This document shows, in pieces, positions 40,796 through 50,259 of a stretch of 64,000 nucleotides of DNA. Where the stretch lies: positions 1 through 64,000 of the forward strand of contig CAMFBN010000003.1 in the NCBI GenBank assembly GCA_945948535.1. The letters are read 5' to 3'. The DNA is from an uncultured Clostridia bacterium. GTDB taxonomy: Bacteria > Bacillota > Clostridia > Oscillospirales > Oscillospiraceae. A program made the translations under genes and the position numbers. Within the stretch, counting starts at the first letter, position 1. Each line of letters starts with the position of its first letter. Below the pieces are notes generated by a model. It was not told where the DNA came from. It saw only the letters and a program-made list of their open reading frames with translations, and ran no database searches.

Positions 40796-40843
40796 TTCAG
40801 TTCAGAGAAAGTCATGGTCACTGTGAACTTGGTAAAGTCAAAC

Positions 40844-40940
40844 CAGGCGCATCTATCCACGAGGCGACCATCACGCCAACGGTCGAAATCCTGAAACAGA
40901 AGGAGAACTTCCGGCAATAAAACTCCGTAACGCGGCAAAA
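40844..40940 (+). pseudogene. Second copy of the DUF2268 gene 3' end
   Basis: ggcgcatctatccacgaggcgaccatcacgccaacggtcgaaatcctgaaacagaagga resembles 38003-38097. Confidence 0.8.
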
Positions 40941-40965
40941 CAGGCAGTCCCTTGCAAATCGTTTC

Positions 40966-41014
40966 TTGACAAACCGGGTAAGAAGATGTATATTGTAACC
41001 GACAGGCAGTCGGT
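40966..41014 (+). promoter_or_regulatory. Promoter plus TetR-type operator
   Basis: TTGACA-N17-TATATT followed by ACCGACAGGCAGTCGGT. Confidence 0.8.
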
Positions 41015-41038
41015 AATCAACGGCAAAGGAAAAGGGCT

Positions 41039-41695
41039 ATGCGGATTGTTAAGGAAGCGGAAGAAAGAAGAGAGGAGATCCTGGACGCGGCGGAAACGCT
41101 CTTTGCCGCCAAGGGCTTCGACAACACCAGTACCGGCGACATTCTGGACGCAGTGGGAATCGCCAGAGGAACCCTCTACTATCATTTCAAGTCGAAAGAA
41201 GATATCCTGGACGGTGTTATCCAGCGGATCACAGACCGGCTGATGCAGGATGCCAGTGAGATTGTCCGGAAGAAGGAGCTGCCTGTGCTGGAGCGCCTGA
41301 CAAAGGCAATCCTGTCTCTGAACGTGGAGTCAAAGCTCGGGCATGAGATCATGGAGCAGGTACACCGCCCCCAAAACGCGCTGATGCATCAGAAGATGCA
41401 GGCGTCTCTGCTGGCGGGAATCAATCCAATCCTTACCGAGTTGGTGGAGGAAGGTATCCGGCAGGGAGTATTCCATACACGGTATCCGGAATCCGTGGTG
41501 GAGATGACGATTCTCTACGCCAATACCGCTTTTGATGAATTGAATGTGGCCGGGCTCAGCCCCGAGCAGCGGAAGCGAAAGATCGCCGGGTTTATCTACA
41601 ATCTGGAGCGGCTTATGGGAATGGCAGAAGGCAGTCTGCAAGAAGCAATCATGGAAATTTTTCGTGGAAGCAGACTAGGAAGCGGCGGAAATTAA
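41039..41695 (+). CDS. TetR/AcrR regulator
   Basis: RREEILDAAETLFAAKGFDNTSTGDILDAVGIARGTLYYHFKSKEDIL. Confidence 0.95.
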   Translation: MRIVKEAEERREEILDAAETLFAAKGFDNTSTGDILDAVGIARGTLYYHFKSKEDILDGVIQRITDRLMQDASEIVRKKELPVLERLTKAILSLNVESKLGHEIMEQVHRPQNALMHQKMQASLLAGINPILTELVEEGIRQGVFHTRYPESVVEMTILYANTAFDELNVAGLSPEQRKRKIAGFIYNLERLMGMAEGSLQEAIMEIFRGSRLGSGGN

Positions 41696-41751
41696 GCAGA
41701 ACATATAATAGAAAGCCCGGAAGCAGGCTTTCTATTATATTTTGAATTCGG

Positions 41752-41768
41752 ACCGATAGACAGTCGGT
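41752..41768. promoter_or_regulatory. Second TetR-type operator, upstream of MFS gene
   Basis: ACCGATAGACAGTCGGT, 15 of 17 identical to the operator at 40998. Confidence 0.75.
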
Positions 41769-41790
41769 CTAATAGGAAAGGAAAAAGGAT

Positions 41791-43050
41791 ATGGACAGAA
41801 AACAAAAGGTTAATCGGTTTCTTTTGTTATGGGCAGGAGAATTGGTGTCCTCCATCGGAAGCGGGCTGACCAGCTTCGGCCTTGGCGTGTACGTGTTCCG
41901 GCAGACAGGCAGCGCCGCGGATATGGCGTTGGTGAGCCTGCTGGCATTTCTTCCTACGCTGCTGCTCAGCGTTCCGGCAGGCGTGCTGGCTGACCGCTAT
42001 GACCGGCGGGGGCTGATGATGGTGGGAGACGGCTTTTCGGCTCTTGGAATCCTTTATATTTTCTTCTGTATGCAAAATGGTGGCGCGAGCCTGACGCAAA
42101 TCTGCATTGGCGTCACCATCAGCTCCGTTTTCTCCTCCCTGCTGGAGCCGGCCTATCGGGCCACCGTGTCGGACATTCTGGAACAGGAGGACTATTCCAG
42201 AGCCAGCGGTCTTGTCAGTCTGGCAGGCAGCGCCAGATACCTGATTTCGCCCCTTCTTGCGGGAATCCTGCTGACGGTTTCGGATATCCGGCTGCTGCTG
42301 ATTCTGGATATGGGAACCTTCTTTCTGACGGTGACCTGCACCGGTGTAGTGCGGCATGGGCTTGCATCGAAAGCGGCAGAGCATAAGGAAGCGTTTTTCA
42401 CGCTGCTGCAAGCGGGGTGGCAGGCGGTTACGGAGAAACGGGGCGTGCTGCTGCTGATTTTGTTATCCTCCGTCATGACCTGCTTCATGGGCGCATTTCA
42501 GATTCTGGCCGAGCCCATGATCCTTGCTTTTTCCGACAGCGCCACTTTGGGAATCTGCGAGACCATCTGCGCCAGCGGGATGTTGGTTTCCAGCCTGTTT
42601 CTGGGCATTCGGGGCATCCGCAAGGGTTATGTGAAAACCCTGTCTCTTTCTCTGATGCTTGCCGGCGCGGCGATGGTGGGCTTCGGGCTTCGGGAAAATC
42701 TGGTTTTGATCTGCGCGGCGGGTTTTGGCTTTTTCGCCATGCTGCCCTTTGCCAACAATTGCCTTGACTATCTGGTGCGCACCAACATTGCCGAGGAGCT
42801 GCAGGGCCGGGCCTGGGGGCTGATTGGCTTTCTGAGCCAGATCGGGTATGTGGTGGCCTATGGTCTTTCCGGCCTGCTGGCAGATGGAATGGGCAATCGG
42901 CTTCAAATCGGTGTTGGCCGGGGAACCGCCGCTGTCATCATGGCCTCCGGGGTGCTGCTTGCTGTCATAGCGCTGGGGATTTATCCCATCAAGGCAGTCC
43001 GGGAACTGGAGAAAGGAGTACATCATGAAAGCAAGAATCCTGTGGAATGA
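41791..43050 (+). CDS. MFS efflux transporter
   Basis: LLLWAGELVSSIGSGLTSFGLGVYVFRQTGSAADMALVSLLAFLPTLLLSVPAGVLADRYDRR. Confidence 0.9.
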   Translation: MDRKQKVNRFLLLWAGELVSSIGSGLTSFGLGVYVFRQTGSAADMALVSLLAFLPTLLLSVPAGVLADRYDRRGLMMVGDGFSALGILYIFFCMQNGGASLTQICIGVTISSVFSSLLEPAYRATVSDILEQEDYSRASGLVSLAGSARYLISPLLAGILLTVSDIRLLLILDMGTFFLTVTCTGVVRHGLASKAAEHKEAFFTLLQAGWQAVTEKRGVLLLILLSSVMTCFMGAFQILAEPMILAFSDSATLGICETICASGMLVSSLFLGIRGIRKGYVKTLSLSLMLAGAAMVGFGLRENLVLICAAGFGFFAMLPFANNCLDYLVRTNIAEELQGRAWGLIGFLSQIGYVVAYGLSGLLADGMGNRLQIGVGRGTAAVIMASGVLLAVIALGIYPIKAVRELEKGVHHESKNPVE

Positions 43051-45292
43051 GCTGAAGGGCGGCCCGCTGCTGGCTGTCACCACATGGCTTTTTATGGCAG
43101 TCAGTGCTTTTATGTTCGCGCTGACCTGCTTTCTCGCCATCGGGTTACTGGGTTCGGTGGATACGCTGATGGAAGCGGCCAAAACACCGGATTTTCTACA
43201 GATGCACGCCGGGGAGATTGATGAGGCGGCCCTTGCCCGGTTTACGGAGCAGCGGGAGCAGGTGCTTTCCTTTCAGACCCTGCGCTTTCTGAATCTGGAA
43301 AACAGCGCCATGGTTTTGGGTGAGCATTCTCTGGCGGACAACACTCAGGATAACGGCGTCTGCGTCCAGAGCGAACAGTTTGATTATCTGGTGGATTTGG
43401 AGAACCATGTGATCGAAGAGGTCCGGAGCGGAGAAATCTATGTCCCGGTCTGCTACCGGCAGATGTTCGGCCTGAGCGTGGGGGAAACGGTGCAGATCGG
43501 GGAAGCTGAATTTACCATCGCCGGATTCCTGCGGGATTCCCAGATGAACGCCATGATGGCATCCTCCAAACGGTTCCTGGTGAGCGACGCAGACTATGAA
43601 CTGCTGAAAAGCGCGGGAAGTGAGGAATATCTGATCGAATTCCTTCTGCGGGAGGACGCAGATGGTAACGCCTTTGCCACGGCATACACAGACGCCGGAC
43701 TGCCCACCAACGGACCGGCCATCACAAAACCCCTGATTCGCATGATGAACGCGCTTTCGGATGGGTTGATGATTTTAGTAATTCTGCTGGTGAGTGTGGT
43801 GCTGCTGCTGATCTCCATGCTCTGCATCCGGTTCACGCTGCTGACGCAGTTGGAGGCAGATCAGAAAGAAATCGGCATGCTGAAAGCCATCGGAATGCCC
43901 AAGGAAGAGATCCGAAATCTCTATTTTCTGAAATTCCTCGCCCTGTCCGGGCTGGGAGCTGTGTGCGGATTGGTTTTGGCGTTTGCGTCAAAGGGAGCCC
44001 TTACCGCGCAGATGCAGGAATTGTACGGCCCGTCTGAAAACGGATGGTGGGGATTTCTGGCGGCGTTTGCAGGCGCTGCGCTGACGGAAGGCATATTGCT
44101 TCTCTCCGTTAGGCGGACGCTGAAACGCACGGAAAAGCTCTCGGCGGTGGAGGCGCTGACCGGACAGCCCAGGGGCAGCAAGCAGCGCCCCCTCCCCTCC
44201 CCCCAGTATCTCATTGTCGCTCTTGTGATTACCTTGGGGATGTTTCTGATGATTCTGCCCCAGAACATTCTGAGCACGATTTCCTCCCCTCGGTTTGTCA
44301 CATACATGGGAATCGGGGACGGAGAAATCCGTCTGGATCTGCGTCAGACAGAGGATATCGCGGGTAAGACAGAGCAGCTGAAGAAGCTGCTGGCGCAGGA
44401 GGAAATGGTAGACCGCTTCGCCGCATTGCAGACATTGTCCTGCCGGGCGGTTCTGCCGGACGGCACTTATTCCGCAATGCAGGTGGAGCAGGGCGACCAC
44501 ACGGTTTTTCCGGTTTCCTATGCCAAGGGAGCAGCCCCAAAAGCGAAAAATGAAATCGCGCTCTCCTATCTGTGCGCAGAGGAATTGGGCTTATCGGTGG
44601 GAGACACGCTTCTGCTTTTGACGGAGGAAGCCCCGCAGGAATACACGGTCTGCGGCATTTATTCGGACATCACAAACGGAGGAAAAACAGCGAAAGCCGC
44701 ATTCCTTCCCGGCGGTGGGACACCCATGTGGAGCGTGTTTTACGTCTCCCTGAAGGAGGGCGTCCCAAAGGAGCAGTGGCTGCTTACCTGGACACAGCGC
44801 CTGTCTGACAGCGGTATCCGCGCCAGAGCCGTGGATATTCAGGAATATGTGACAGATACCTATGGGCAGACGATTCAGGAAATACGCATGGCGGCGTGGG
44901 CAGCGGTTCTGGCGGCGGCTCTGGTGATGTTCGTAGTCGTGGTTTTGTTCACGCGGCTGCTTGTGGCGCAAGACCGCAATGAGATTTCCCTGAGAAAAGC
45001 CCTTGGCTTTACGCTCAGGGATATCAAGGGGCTGTATTTCCTCCGGTTTCTGCCGGTGCTGCTGGCGGGTATTCTGGCGGGAATCCTGTCCGGCAATCTG
45101 CTGGGGGAACAATTGGCAGGCATTTTCTTAAAGACACTGGGGGCAATGGGCTTCCGCTTCCGGATTGATGGCAAAGCCGTGTGCGGCTGGATTCCCGCAG
45201 TTGCGGTAGTTACGGTATTCTGCGGTGTTCTGCTGGGGCTTTTGGAAGTGAAACACATCCGGGCATACGAATGCTGTATGGGAAAGGAATAG
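43025..45292 (+). CDS. FtsX-like ABC transporter permease
   Basis: Two FtsX-type regions, LTQLEADQKEIGMLKAIGMPKEEI and VAQDRNEISLRKALGFTLRDI. Confidence 0.9.
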   Translation: MKARILWNELKGGPLLAVTTWLFMAVSAFMFALTCFLAIGLLGSVDTLMEAAKTPDFLQMHAGEIDEAALARFTEQREQVLSFQTLRFLNLENSAMVLGEHSLADNTQDNGVCVQSEQFDYLVDLENHVIEEVRSGEIYVPVCYRQMFGLSVGETVQIGEAEFTIAGFLRDSQMNAMMASSKRFLVSDADYELLKSAGSEEYLIEFLLREDADGNAFATAYTDAGLPTNGPAITKPLIRMMNALSDGLMILVILLVSVVLLLISMLCIRFTLLTQLEADQKEIGMLKAIGMPKEEIRNLYFLKFLALSGLGAVCGLVLAFASKGALTAQMQELYGPSENGWWGFLAAFAGAALTEGILLLSVRRTLKRTEKLSAVEALTGQPRGSKQRPLPSPQYLIVALVITLGMFLMILPQNILSTISSPRFVTYMGIGDGEIRLDLRQTEDIAGKTEQLKKLLAQEEMVDRFAALQTLSCRAVLPDGTYSAMQVEQGDHTVFPVSYAKGAAPKAKNEIALSYLCAEELGLSVGDTLLLLTEEAPQEYTVCGIYSDITNGGKTAKAAFLPGGGTPMWSVFYVSLKEGVPKEQWLLTWTQRLSDSGIRARAVDIQEYVTDTYGQTIQEIRMAAWAAVLAAALVMFVVVVLFTRLLVAQDRNEISLRKALGFTLRDIKGLYFLRFLPVLLAGILAGILSGNLLGEQLAGIFLKTLGAMGFRFRIDGKAVCGWIPAVAVVTVFCGVLLGLLEVKHIRAYECCMGKE

Positions 45293-45298
45293 AGAACG

Positions 45299-46033
45299 AT
45301 GGAAGAACTGCTGACGGTAAAAAAGCTTTGTAAGGATGGGATTCTGAAAGACATCAGCTTTGACGTAAAGATAAGGGAAATGGTGGCAATTATGGGGCCC
45401 TCCGGCTCCGGAAAGTCCACTCTGCTTTATCAGGTATCCGGCATGGATCGGGCGGATTCCGGCGAGGTCTGGATAGACGGCACGGAAATCTGCGCTCTTT
45501 CGGAGGATGAGCGGGCCAAATTGCGGCTGTCGCGGATGGGCTTTGTCTTTCAGCAAATGAATATGCTGAAAAACTTAAATCTGCTGGACAATATCCTGCT
45601 GCCTGCCAGCCGACTGAACAGAGGAAAGGTTCCCAGAAAAGAACTTGAGAGCCGCGCCCGGAGGCTGATGGGGAAAATGGGCATCGAAGCGCTGGCGCAG
45701 CGGAGGATTACGGAGGTATCCGGCGGGCAGCTCCAGAGAGCCTGCATCTGCCGAAGTATGATAAATCAGCCGAAAATCTTGTTTGCCGACGAGCCCACCG
45801 GCGCCCTGAATCAAAGCACAGCACAGGAAGTGATGGCGGAATTTACCCGGCTGAATCAGGAGGGCACCACCATTCTGATGGTGACCCACGACAGCAAGGT
45901 AGCTGCGAAATGCGGCAGGATTTTGTATCTTCTGGACGGGCGTATCCAAGGGGAATTTTCTCCGACCGGTGCAATGGGGGAAAAAGAGCGGGAAGCAGCC
46001 GTCAGCCGGTGGCTTGCGGGAATGGGCTGGTGA
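45299..46033 (+). CDS. MacB-type ABC transporter ATP-binding protein
   Basis: GPSGSGKSTLLYQVSGMD, VSGGQLQRACICRSMINQPKILFADEPTGALNQ. Confidence 0.95.
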   Translation: MEELLTVKKLCKDGILKDISFDVKIREMVAIMGPSGSGKSTLLYQVSGMDRADSGEVWIDGTEICALSEDERAKLRLSRMGFVFQQMNMLKNLNLLDNILLPASRLNRGKVPRKELESRARRLMGKMGIEALAQRRITEVSGGQLQRACICRSMINQPKILFADEPTGALNQSTAQEVMAEFTRLNQEGTTILMVTHDSKVAAKCGRILYLLDGRIQGEFSPTGAMGEKEREAAVSRWLAGMGW

Positions 46034-46106
46034 GAACCAAAAAGCTGACAAGCAAAACAAACGGACAGAATGCGAATAATAAATCCACCGTGTAATAAGA
46101 AGGCAC

Positions 46107-46218
46107 CGCCTGGCGGCGTTGTCGTTTCCGCGATTTTCGGAACAGAAAATCACGGAAACCCGTCTCATTATGATCTTCATATAGAAAACTTCAATTCTTT
46201 CGAATTAAAGTTTTCTAT
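46107..46218 (+). repeat. Tandem hairpin cluster downstream of the ABC operon
   Basis: GTTTCCGcGATTTTC/GAAAATCaCGGAAAC (46124-46159) and ATAGAAAACTTcAATTC/GAATTaAAGTTTTCTAT (46181-46218). Confidence 0.7.
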
Positions 46219-46478
46219 TGAATATCAGTATAAGGGCAGCCCTTTGCACGGTGGATTTTTCATACCTATAAAACGGACACATTCAACTGCATAATCCGCC
46301 TATCGAGATAATGAAGAATCCTGTAAAATGACACTGTAAGCTGAGATGATGGAAAGGCAGCCATAGATAGAACGAATTCAGAAGCAAAGTGAGTGTTACA
46401 TCCCTATAATGGAATCCTGTAAAGGAGAGATGCCTCATGGCAAATCACACACGGGACGAAAAGAAACCATTTCTCTTA

Positions 46479-46507
46479 TTGACTAACGAACGATAGGTTG
46501 TTATAAT
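46479..46507 (+). promoter_or_regulatory. Promoter with TetR-type operator in the spacer
   Basis: TTGACT-N17-TATAAT; CTAACGAACGATAG lies across the spacer. Confidence 0.75.
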
Positions 46508-46554
46508 GATGTTGTATAGGCAAGACGTTTCGGTTAGAGAAAAGGAGTAAATCT

Positions 46555-47163
46555 ATGGATCGGGGAAACACAAAGCAGGTAATTCTGGAAGCGTCGCTGG
46601 AGCTGTTCTCTGTGCAGGGCTTTGAAGCGACCTCAATTTCTCAAATTGCGGGCGCCGTTGGCATCCGCAAGGCATCCCTTTACAGCCATTTCGAGAGCAA
46701 GCAGGCCATTTTGGACGCGATTGTAAAGGATGTGTTGGAACAGTATGGAAAGCATTCCATTTTTGCCAGAGCGGATTGGGAGAAGGATGCCGCCAACCTG
46801 CCTCTGACTGCCGACGAAGCCGTGGGAATGATTCAGGGGCAGATTCGCTACATTCTCCACGACCCCGCTATCCAAAGGGCGCGGAAAATGCTGGTGATTG
46901 AGCAGTTCCAGAATCCGGAGCTGGCGAAGCTGCAAACGAAACAGAATTATTCGGATGTGTTGGGATATTTCACTGGAATGATAAAGTGCCTGATTCGGAA
47001 AGGGGTTCTGTCTGAGGATGACCCCGAAATGATGGCGGCGCAGCTTTGTCTGCCTATTTCCGTGTGGATTAACCTCTGCGACCGGGAGCCGGAACGGGAG
47101 ATAGAGGTCATGGAGCTGGTAAGCCGGCATATTCAGCAGTTCTTCAGGGTCTATCAGAAGTGA
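46555..47163 (+). CDS. TetR/AcrR regulator
   Basis: KQVILEASLELFSVQGFEATSISQIAGAVGIRKASLYSHFESKQAIL. Confidence 0.95.
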   Translation: MDRGNTKQVILEASLELFSVQGFEATSISQIAGAVGIRKASLYSHFESKQAILDAIVKDVLEQYGKHSIFARADWEKDAANLPLTADEAVGMIQGQIRYILHDPAIQRARKMLVIEQFQNPELAKLQTKQNYSDVLGYFTGMIKCLIRKGVLSEDDPEMMAAQLCLPISVWINLCDREPEREIEVMELVSRHIQQFFRVYQK

Positions 47164-47260
47164 GATCCTTTCAGCGCGATCGTTTATATGTTGTTGGAGC
47201 TGTAGGCTGATCATTTCCGGTTTTCTATAACGACAACCTAGAATTCGACGGGGGTTTATT

Positions 47261-48055
47261 ATGAGAAATTATGTTGTTGAAAGTTACGAAAACTACAAGG
47301 AGGAAGAAAGATTATCTACCAACAACGCTCGCAGAATCGAATTCTTAACCACCGTAAGAGTTTTGGACGAATTAATAACCGACAAGAAAAAGATTCTGGA
47401 CTGCGCTGCGGGAACCGGAATATATGCTTTTCATTTTGCGGATATGGGTCATGAAGTAACCGCCACCGACATTACACCCCGACACATAGAAATTATCAAA
47501 AACATTGTAAGCACCAAACCCTATGAAATGGAAGCAGGCGTTTTAGATGCAACGAATATGAGCGTCTTTGAAGATGAAAGCTTTGACATAGTGTTGAACA
47601 TGGGGCCGTTCTATCACTTAATCAATCAAGATGACAGAGAAAAATGTTTTGGGGAATCCTTGAGAGTATTGAAAAAGGGCGGTCTGCTGATTACATCTTA
47701 CATTCCGAGGTATTTTATTTTTCAGTATGTCGCTATGCAAAATGATTATTTCGTGGATGCAAAACTCGCACAGCAGATAACCAAAACAGGCATTCTTCAC
47801 CATGATGACGAAAAATGCTTCTGGACTGACACTTATTATTCTACGGCAGAAGAAATGGAAGCCCTGTATCGTATACATGGAATGGAAGTGCTGGAACACT
47901 TTGCCCAAGATGGTGCAGCGGCACACTTCTCCAATAAAATCGATGGATGGAATGACGAGCAGTTCAAAATATGGTGCGATTATCATTACAGTATATGTAG
48001 AGAAAAATCGCTGTTGGGTGCCAGTAATCATGTAGTAATTGTTGGAAGGAAATAA
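47261..48055 (+). CDS. Class I SAM-dependent methyltransferase
   Basis: ILDCAAGTGIYAFHFADMGHEVTATDITPRHIEII, FDIVLNMGPFYHL. Confidence 0.9.
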   Translation: MRNYVVESYENYKEEERLSTNNARRIEFLTTVRVLDELITDKKKILDCAAGTGIYAFHFADMGHEVTATDITPRHIEIIKNIVSTKPYEMEAGVLDATNMSVFEDESFDIVLNMGPFYHLINQDDREKCFGESLRVLKKGGLLITSYIPRYFIFQYVAMQNDYFVDAKLAQQITKTGILHHDDEKCFWTDTYYSTAEEMEALYRIHGMEVLEHFAQDGAAAHFSNKIDGWNDEQFKIWCDYHYSICREKSLLGASNHVVIVGRK

Positions 48056-48153
48056 ATTGTCAGATTCCAGTTGCAGGCAACTGGCTACTTTCCGCTTGGA
48101 ATGCGCCGCGGCTGTGTCCGCCCGGGCACAGCTGCTCCATTTTGAAGCGTAGA

Positions 48154-48169
48154 CCTACCGAACGATAGG
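48154..48169. promoter_or_regulatory. TetR-type operator
   Basis: CCTACCGAACGATAGG shares CGAACGATAGG with the site at 46483. Confidence 0.65.
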
Positions 48170-48198
48170 AAGCACCCGATAAAAAGAAAGGATTTCAT

Positions 48199-48420
48199 AT
48201 GATCACACTATTTGTAATTGGCATCCTTGTGTTTACAGGGAAGCTTGTACATTTCGCGGTGAAGGCCGCCTGGGGAATTACAAAAGGGGTTCTGTTTGCA
48301 ATCGGAATTCCTGCCCTGCTGATTGTGCTGTTTTTAGCCGGGCTGGTTACCCTTGCGGTTCCGCTGTTGATTCTCGCGCTGCTGGCGGCATTTCTTTTGC
48401 CGATTTCGAAAGGAGTATAG
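48199..48420 (+). CDS. Small hydrophobic membrane protein (73 aa)
   Basis: AVKAAWGITKGVLFAIGIPALLIVLFLAGLVTLAVPLLILALLAAFLL; similar layout to 1952..2179. Confidence 0.7.
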   Translation: MITLFVIGILVFTGKLVHFAVKAAWGITKGVLFAIGIPALLIVLFLAGLVTLAVPLLILALLAAFLLPISKGV

Positions 48421-48463
48421 AGCAGCTCCATTCGATAACTTTACAAAAAAGGAGATTTCTATT

Positions 48464-49210
48464 ATGAAAAGACGAACTGTCCTGCTTCTGGCTATGATCC
48501 TGTGCTTCAGTTTGGAAGCGTGCGGCATGAAGACGGAACTCGTGCCAAACTCTCAGGAAATCCATACCCAGGCAACCTCACAAGAAGGAACTGCGGACAC
48601 AGAAAGCAGCAATGCCGCCTCTTCGGAGGAAACCACAGATGCAATGGAAAAACCCATTTCTTTGGATCTCGAACTCATTGGGCCATGGCATTTAGATCAG
48701 AGCAAAAATGACCTTGCGCGCTTTGCGGATTCGGCTGATCTGTTCCCCGGTTATGGAGAGTGGGGCGCCAGTATGGAAATTCGCGGCAACGGTGAAATGA
48801 GCTGGTACATCGGCGCAGAGGGCTGGCATGGCACATACTCTGTAGAGAAGAATACCCTTCATGCTAAACTTACCTCGGATTTGGAGCAATCCCCTCAAAA
48901 CTGGGATTTGCGCATCACCTCGGAAAATGGAACGACTGGGCTGGAAATGGATTATCAGGATATGACAATCTACTGGGTGTATGGCGATCAGGAGGAAACT
49001 GGAAATACTGTCCCGTCCAACTGGGAAAAAGCCACTGCGGACGAACCATGGAAGGCGGCGCTTGCAGAGGACCTGCTTGAAAAATACGGCGTACTTCCGG
49101 AATACTATGAGGATCTGGGAGACGGCATCTATCAGGTCTATGTGGAGGTGGGCGGCGAGATTGTCCCCTTTGTCGCGGTAAACTCCGCAACTGGCGATTA
49201 CCACGGGTAA
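48464..49210 (+). CDS. Lipoprotein
   Basis: Signal LLLAMILCFSLEACGMK; C-terminal YGVLPEYYEDLGDGIYQVYVEVGGEIVPFVAVNSATGDYHG. Confidence 0.8.
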   Translation: MKRRTVLLLAMILCFSLEACGMKTELVPNSQEIHTQATSQEGTADTESSNAASSEETTDAMEKPISLDLELIGPWHLDQSKNDLARFADSADLFPGYGEWGASMEIRGNGEMSWYIGAEGWHGTYSVEKNTLHAKLTSDLEQSPQNWDLRITSENGTTGLEMDYQDMTIYWVYGDQEETGNTVPSNWEKATADEPWKAALAEDLLEKYGVLPEYYEDLGDGIYQVYVEVGGEIVPFVAVNSATGDYHG

Positions 49211-49229
49211 TGCCGGAAAAGAACGGAAA

Positions 49230-49296
49230 ATGATAGCAGTGCCACTGGAAGAATACATACCCCACCGTATCCTGGCGTTGTTGGTCCTGGCGGTCC
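49230..49296 (+). pseudogene. N-terminal fragment of the ICMT-family gene
   Basis: MIAVPLEEYIPHRILALLVLAVR matches MNIPLEEYIPYRILALLVLAVFY (39948). Confidence 0.8.
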
Positions 49297-49466
49297 GTCG
49301 TTTGAATATGAAAGAAATACAGGGCGCATGCAAGCTGATGTGGAAAGTCCTTTTGCAATTTGAAGCGCCGGAGTACTCGCAGGGGGCAAACAGATGTACA
49401 CCAATCGCCGTGATCGATATTTTTCCTGTTAAAATAAACTGACTGTCATTTTTTCTGAAAATACAC

Positions 49467-49498
49467 TTGACTCTCCCCTTAAGGGGAGATGCTACAAT
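49467..49498 (+). promoter_or_regulatory. MerR-type promoter with long spacer
   Basis: TTGACT-N20-TACAAT; spacer contains the perfect palindrome CTCCCCTTAAGGGGAG (49473-49488). Confidence 0.9.
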
Positions 49499-49533
49499 CC
49501 TCCTCGTAAAGAAAAACAAGGAGGATTTTTGCT

Positions 49534-50259
49534 ATGAACGAGCCGTCTGTCAGCGTAAGAAACCTGACAAAATCGTTTTCAGGCCGCGCTGTTGTGGATG
49601 ATCTGTCCTTCGATGTGCGAAAGGGCGAGGTCTTTGCGCTGCTGGGGCACAACGGAGCGGGAAAAAGCACCACCATCGATCTGATTCTGGGCCTGAAGGA
49701 ACCCAACGGGGGCAGTGCGAAGATTCTGGGAATGGACGCCGCCAAACACAGAAAACAGGTGTTTGAGCGGGTTGGCGTGCAGCTTCAGAATACCCAGTAT
49801 CAGCCCAATATCACCGTGGAAGAGGCGTGTATTGAGTTCGCTTCTCTGTATGCAGCCCCGGCGGACTATCCGCAGCTGCTGGAACAATTTGGACTGGGCA
49901 CCCTGAGAAAGAGCTTCGTGTCCAAGCTCTCCGGCGGGGAGCGGCAGAAGCTTTCCGTCGTGCTGGCGCTGATCGGAAAGCCGGAAGTTGTGTTTCTGGA
50001 CGAGCTGACCACCGGATTGGATGTGGTGGCAAGGCGGGAAGTATGGCGAACCTTGAAACAGCTGAAATGTCAGGGCCTTACCATTTTTCTGACCACCCAT
50101 TATATGGAGGAGGCGGAAGCCCTCTGCGACCGGGTGTGTATCATCCGGTCGGGGAAAAAGGTTATAGAAGGCACCATCGAGGAGACAATCGCTGCTTCCG
50201 GTCAAAGGAATCTGGAGGAAACGTATTTGTTCTTTATGGGCGAGGAGGAATTGTTATGA
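49534..50259 (+). CDS. ABC-2 type transporter ATP-binding protein
   Basis: LLGHNGAGKSTTIDLILGL, LSGGERQKLSVVLALIGKPEVVFLDELTTGLD. Confidence 0.95.
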   Translation: MNEPSVSVRNLTKSFSGRAVVDDLSFDVRKGEVFALLGHNGAGKSTTIDLILGLKEPNGGSAKILGMDAAKHRKQVFERVGVQLQNTQYQPNITVEEACIEFASLYAAPADYPQLLEQFGLGTLRKSFVSKLSGGERQKLSVVLALIGKPEVVFLDELTTGLDVVARREVWRTLKQLKCQGLTIFLTTHYMEEAEALCDRVCIIRSGKKVIEGTIEETIAASGQRNLEETYLFFMGEEELL

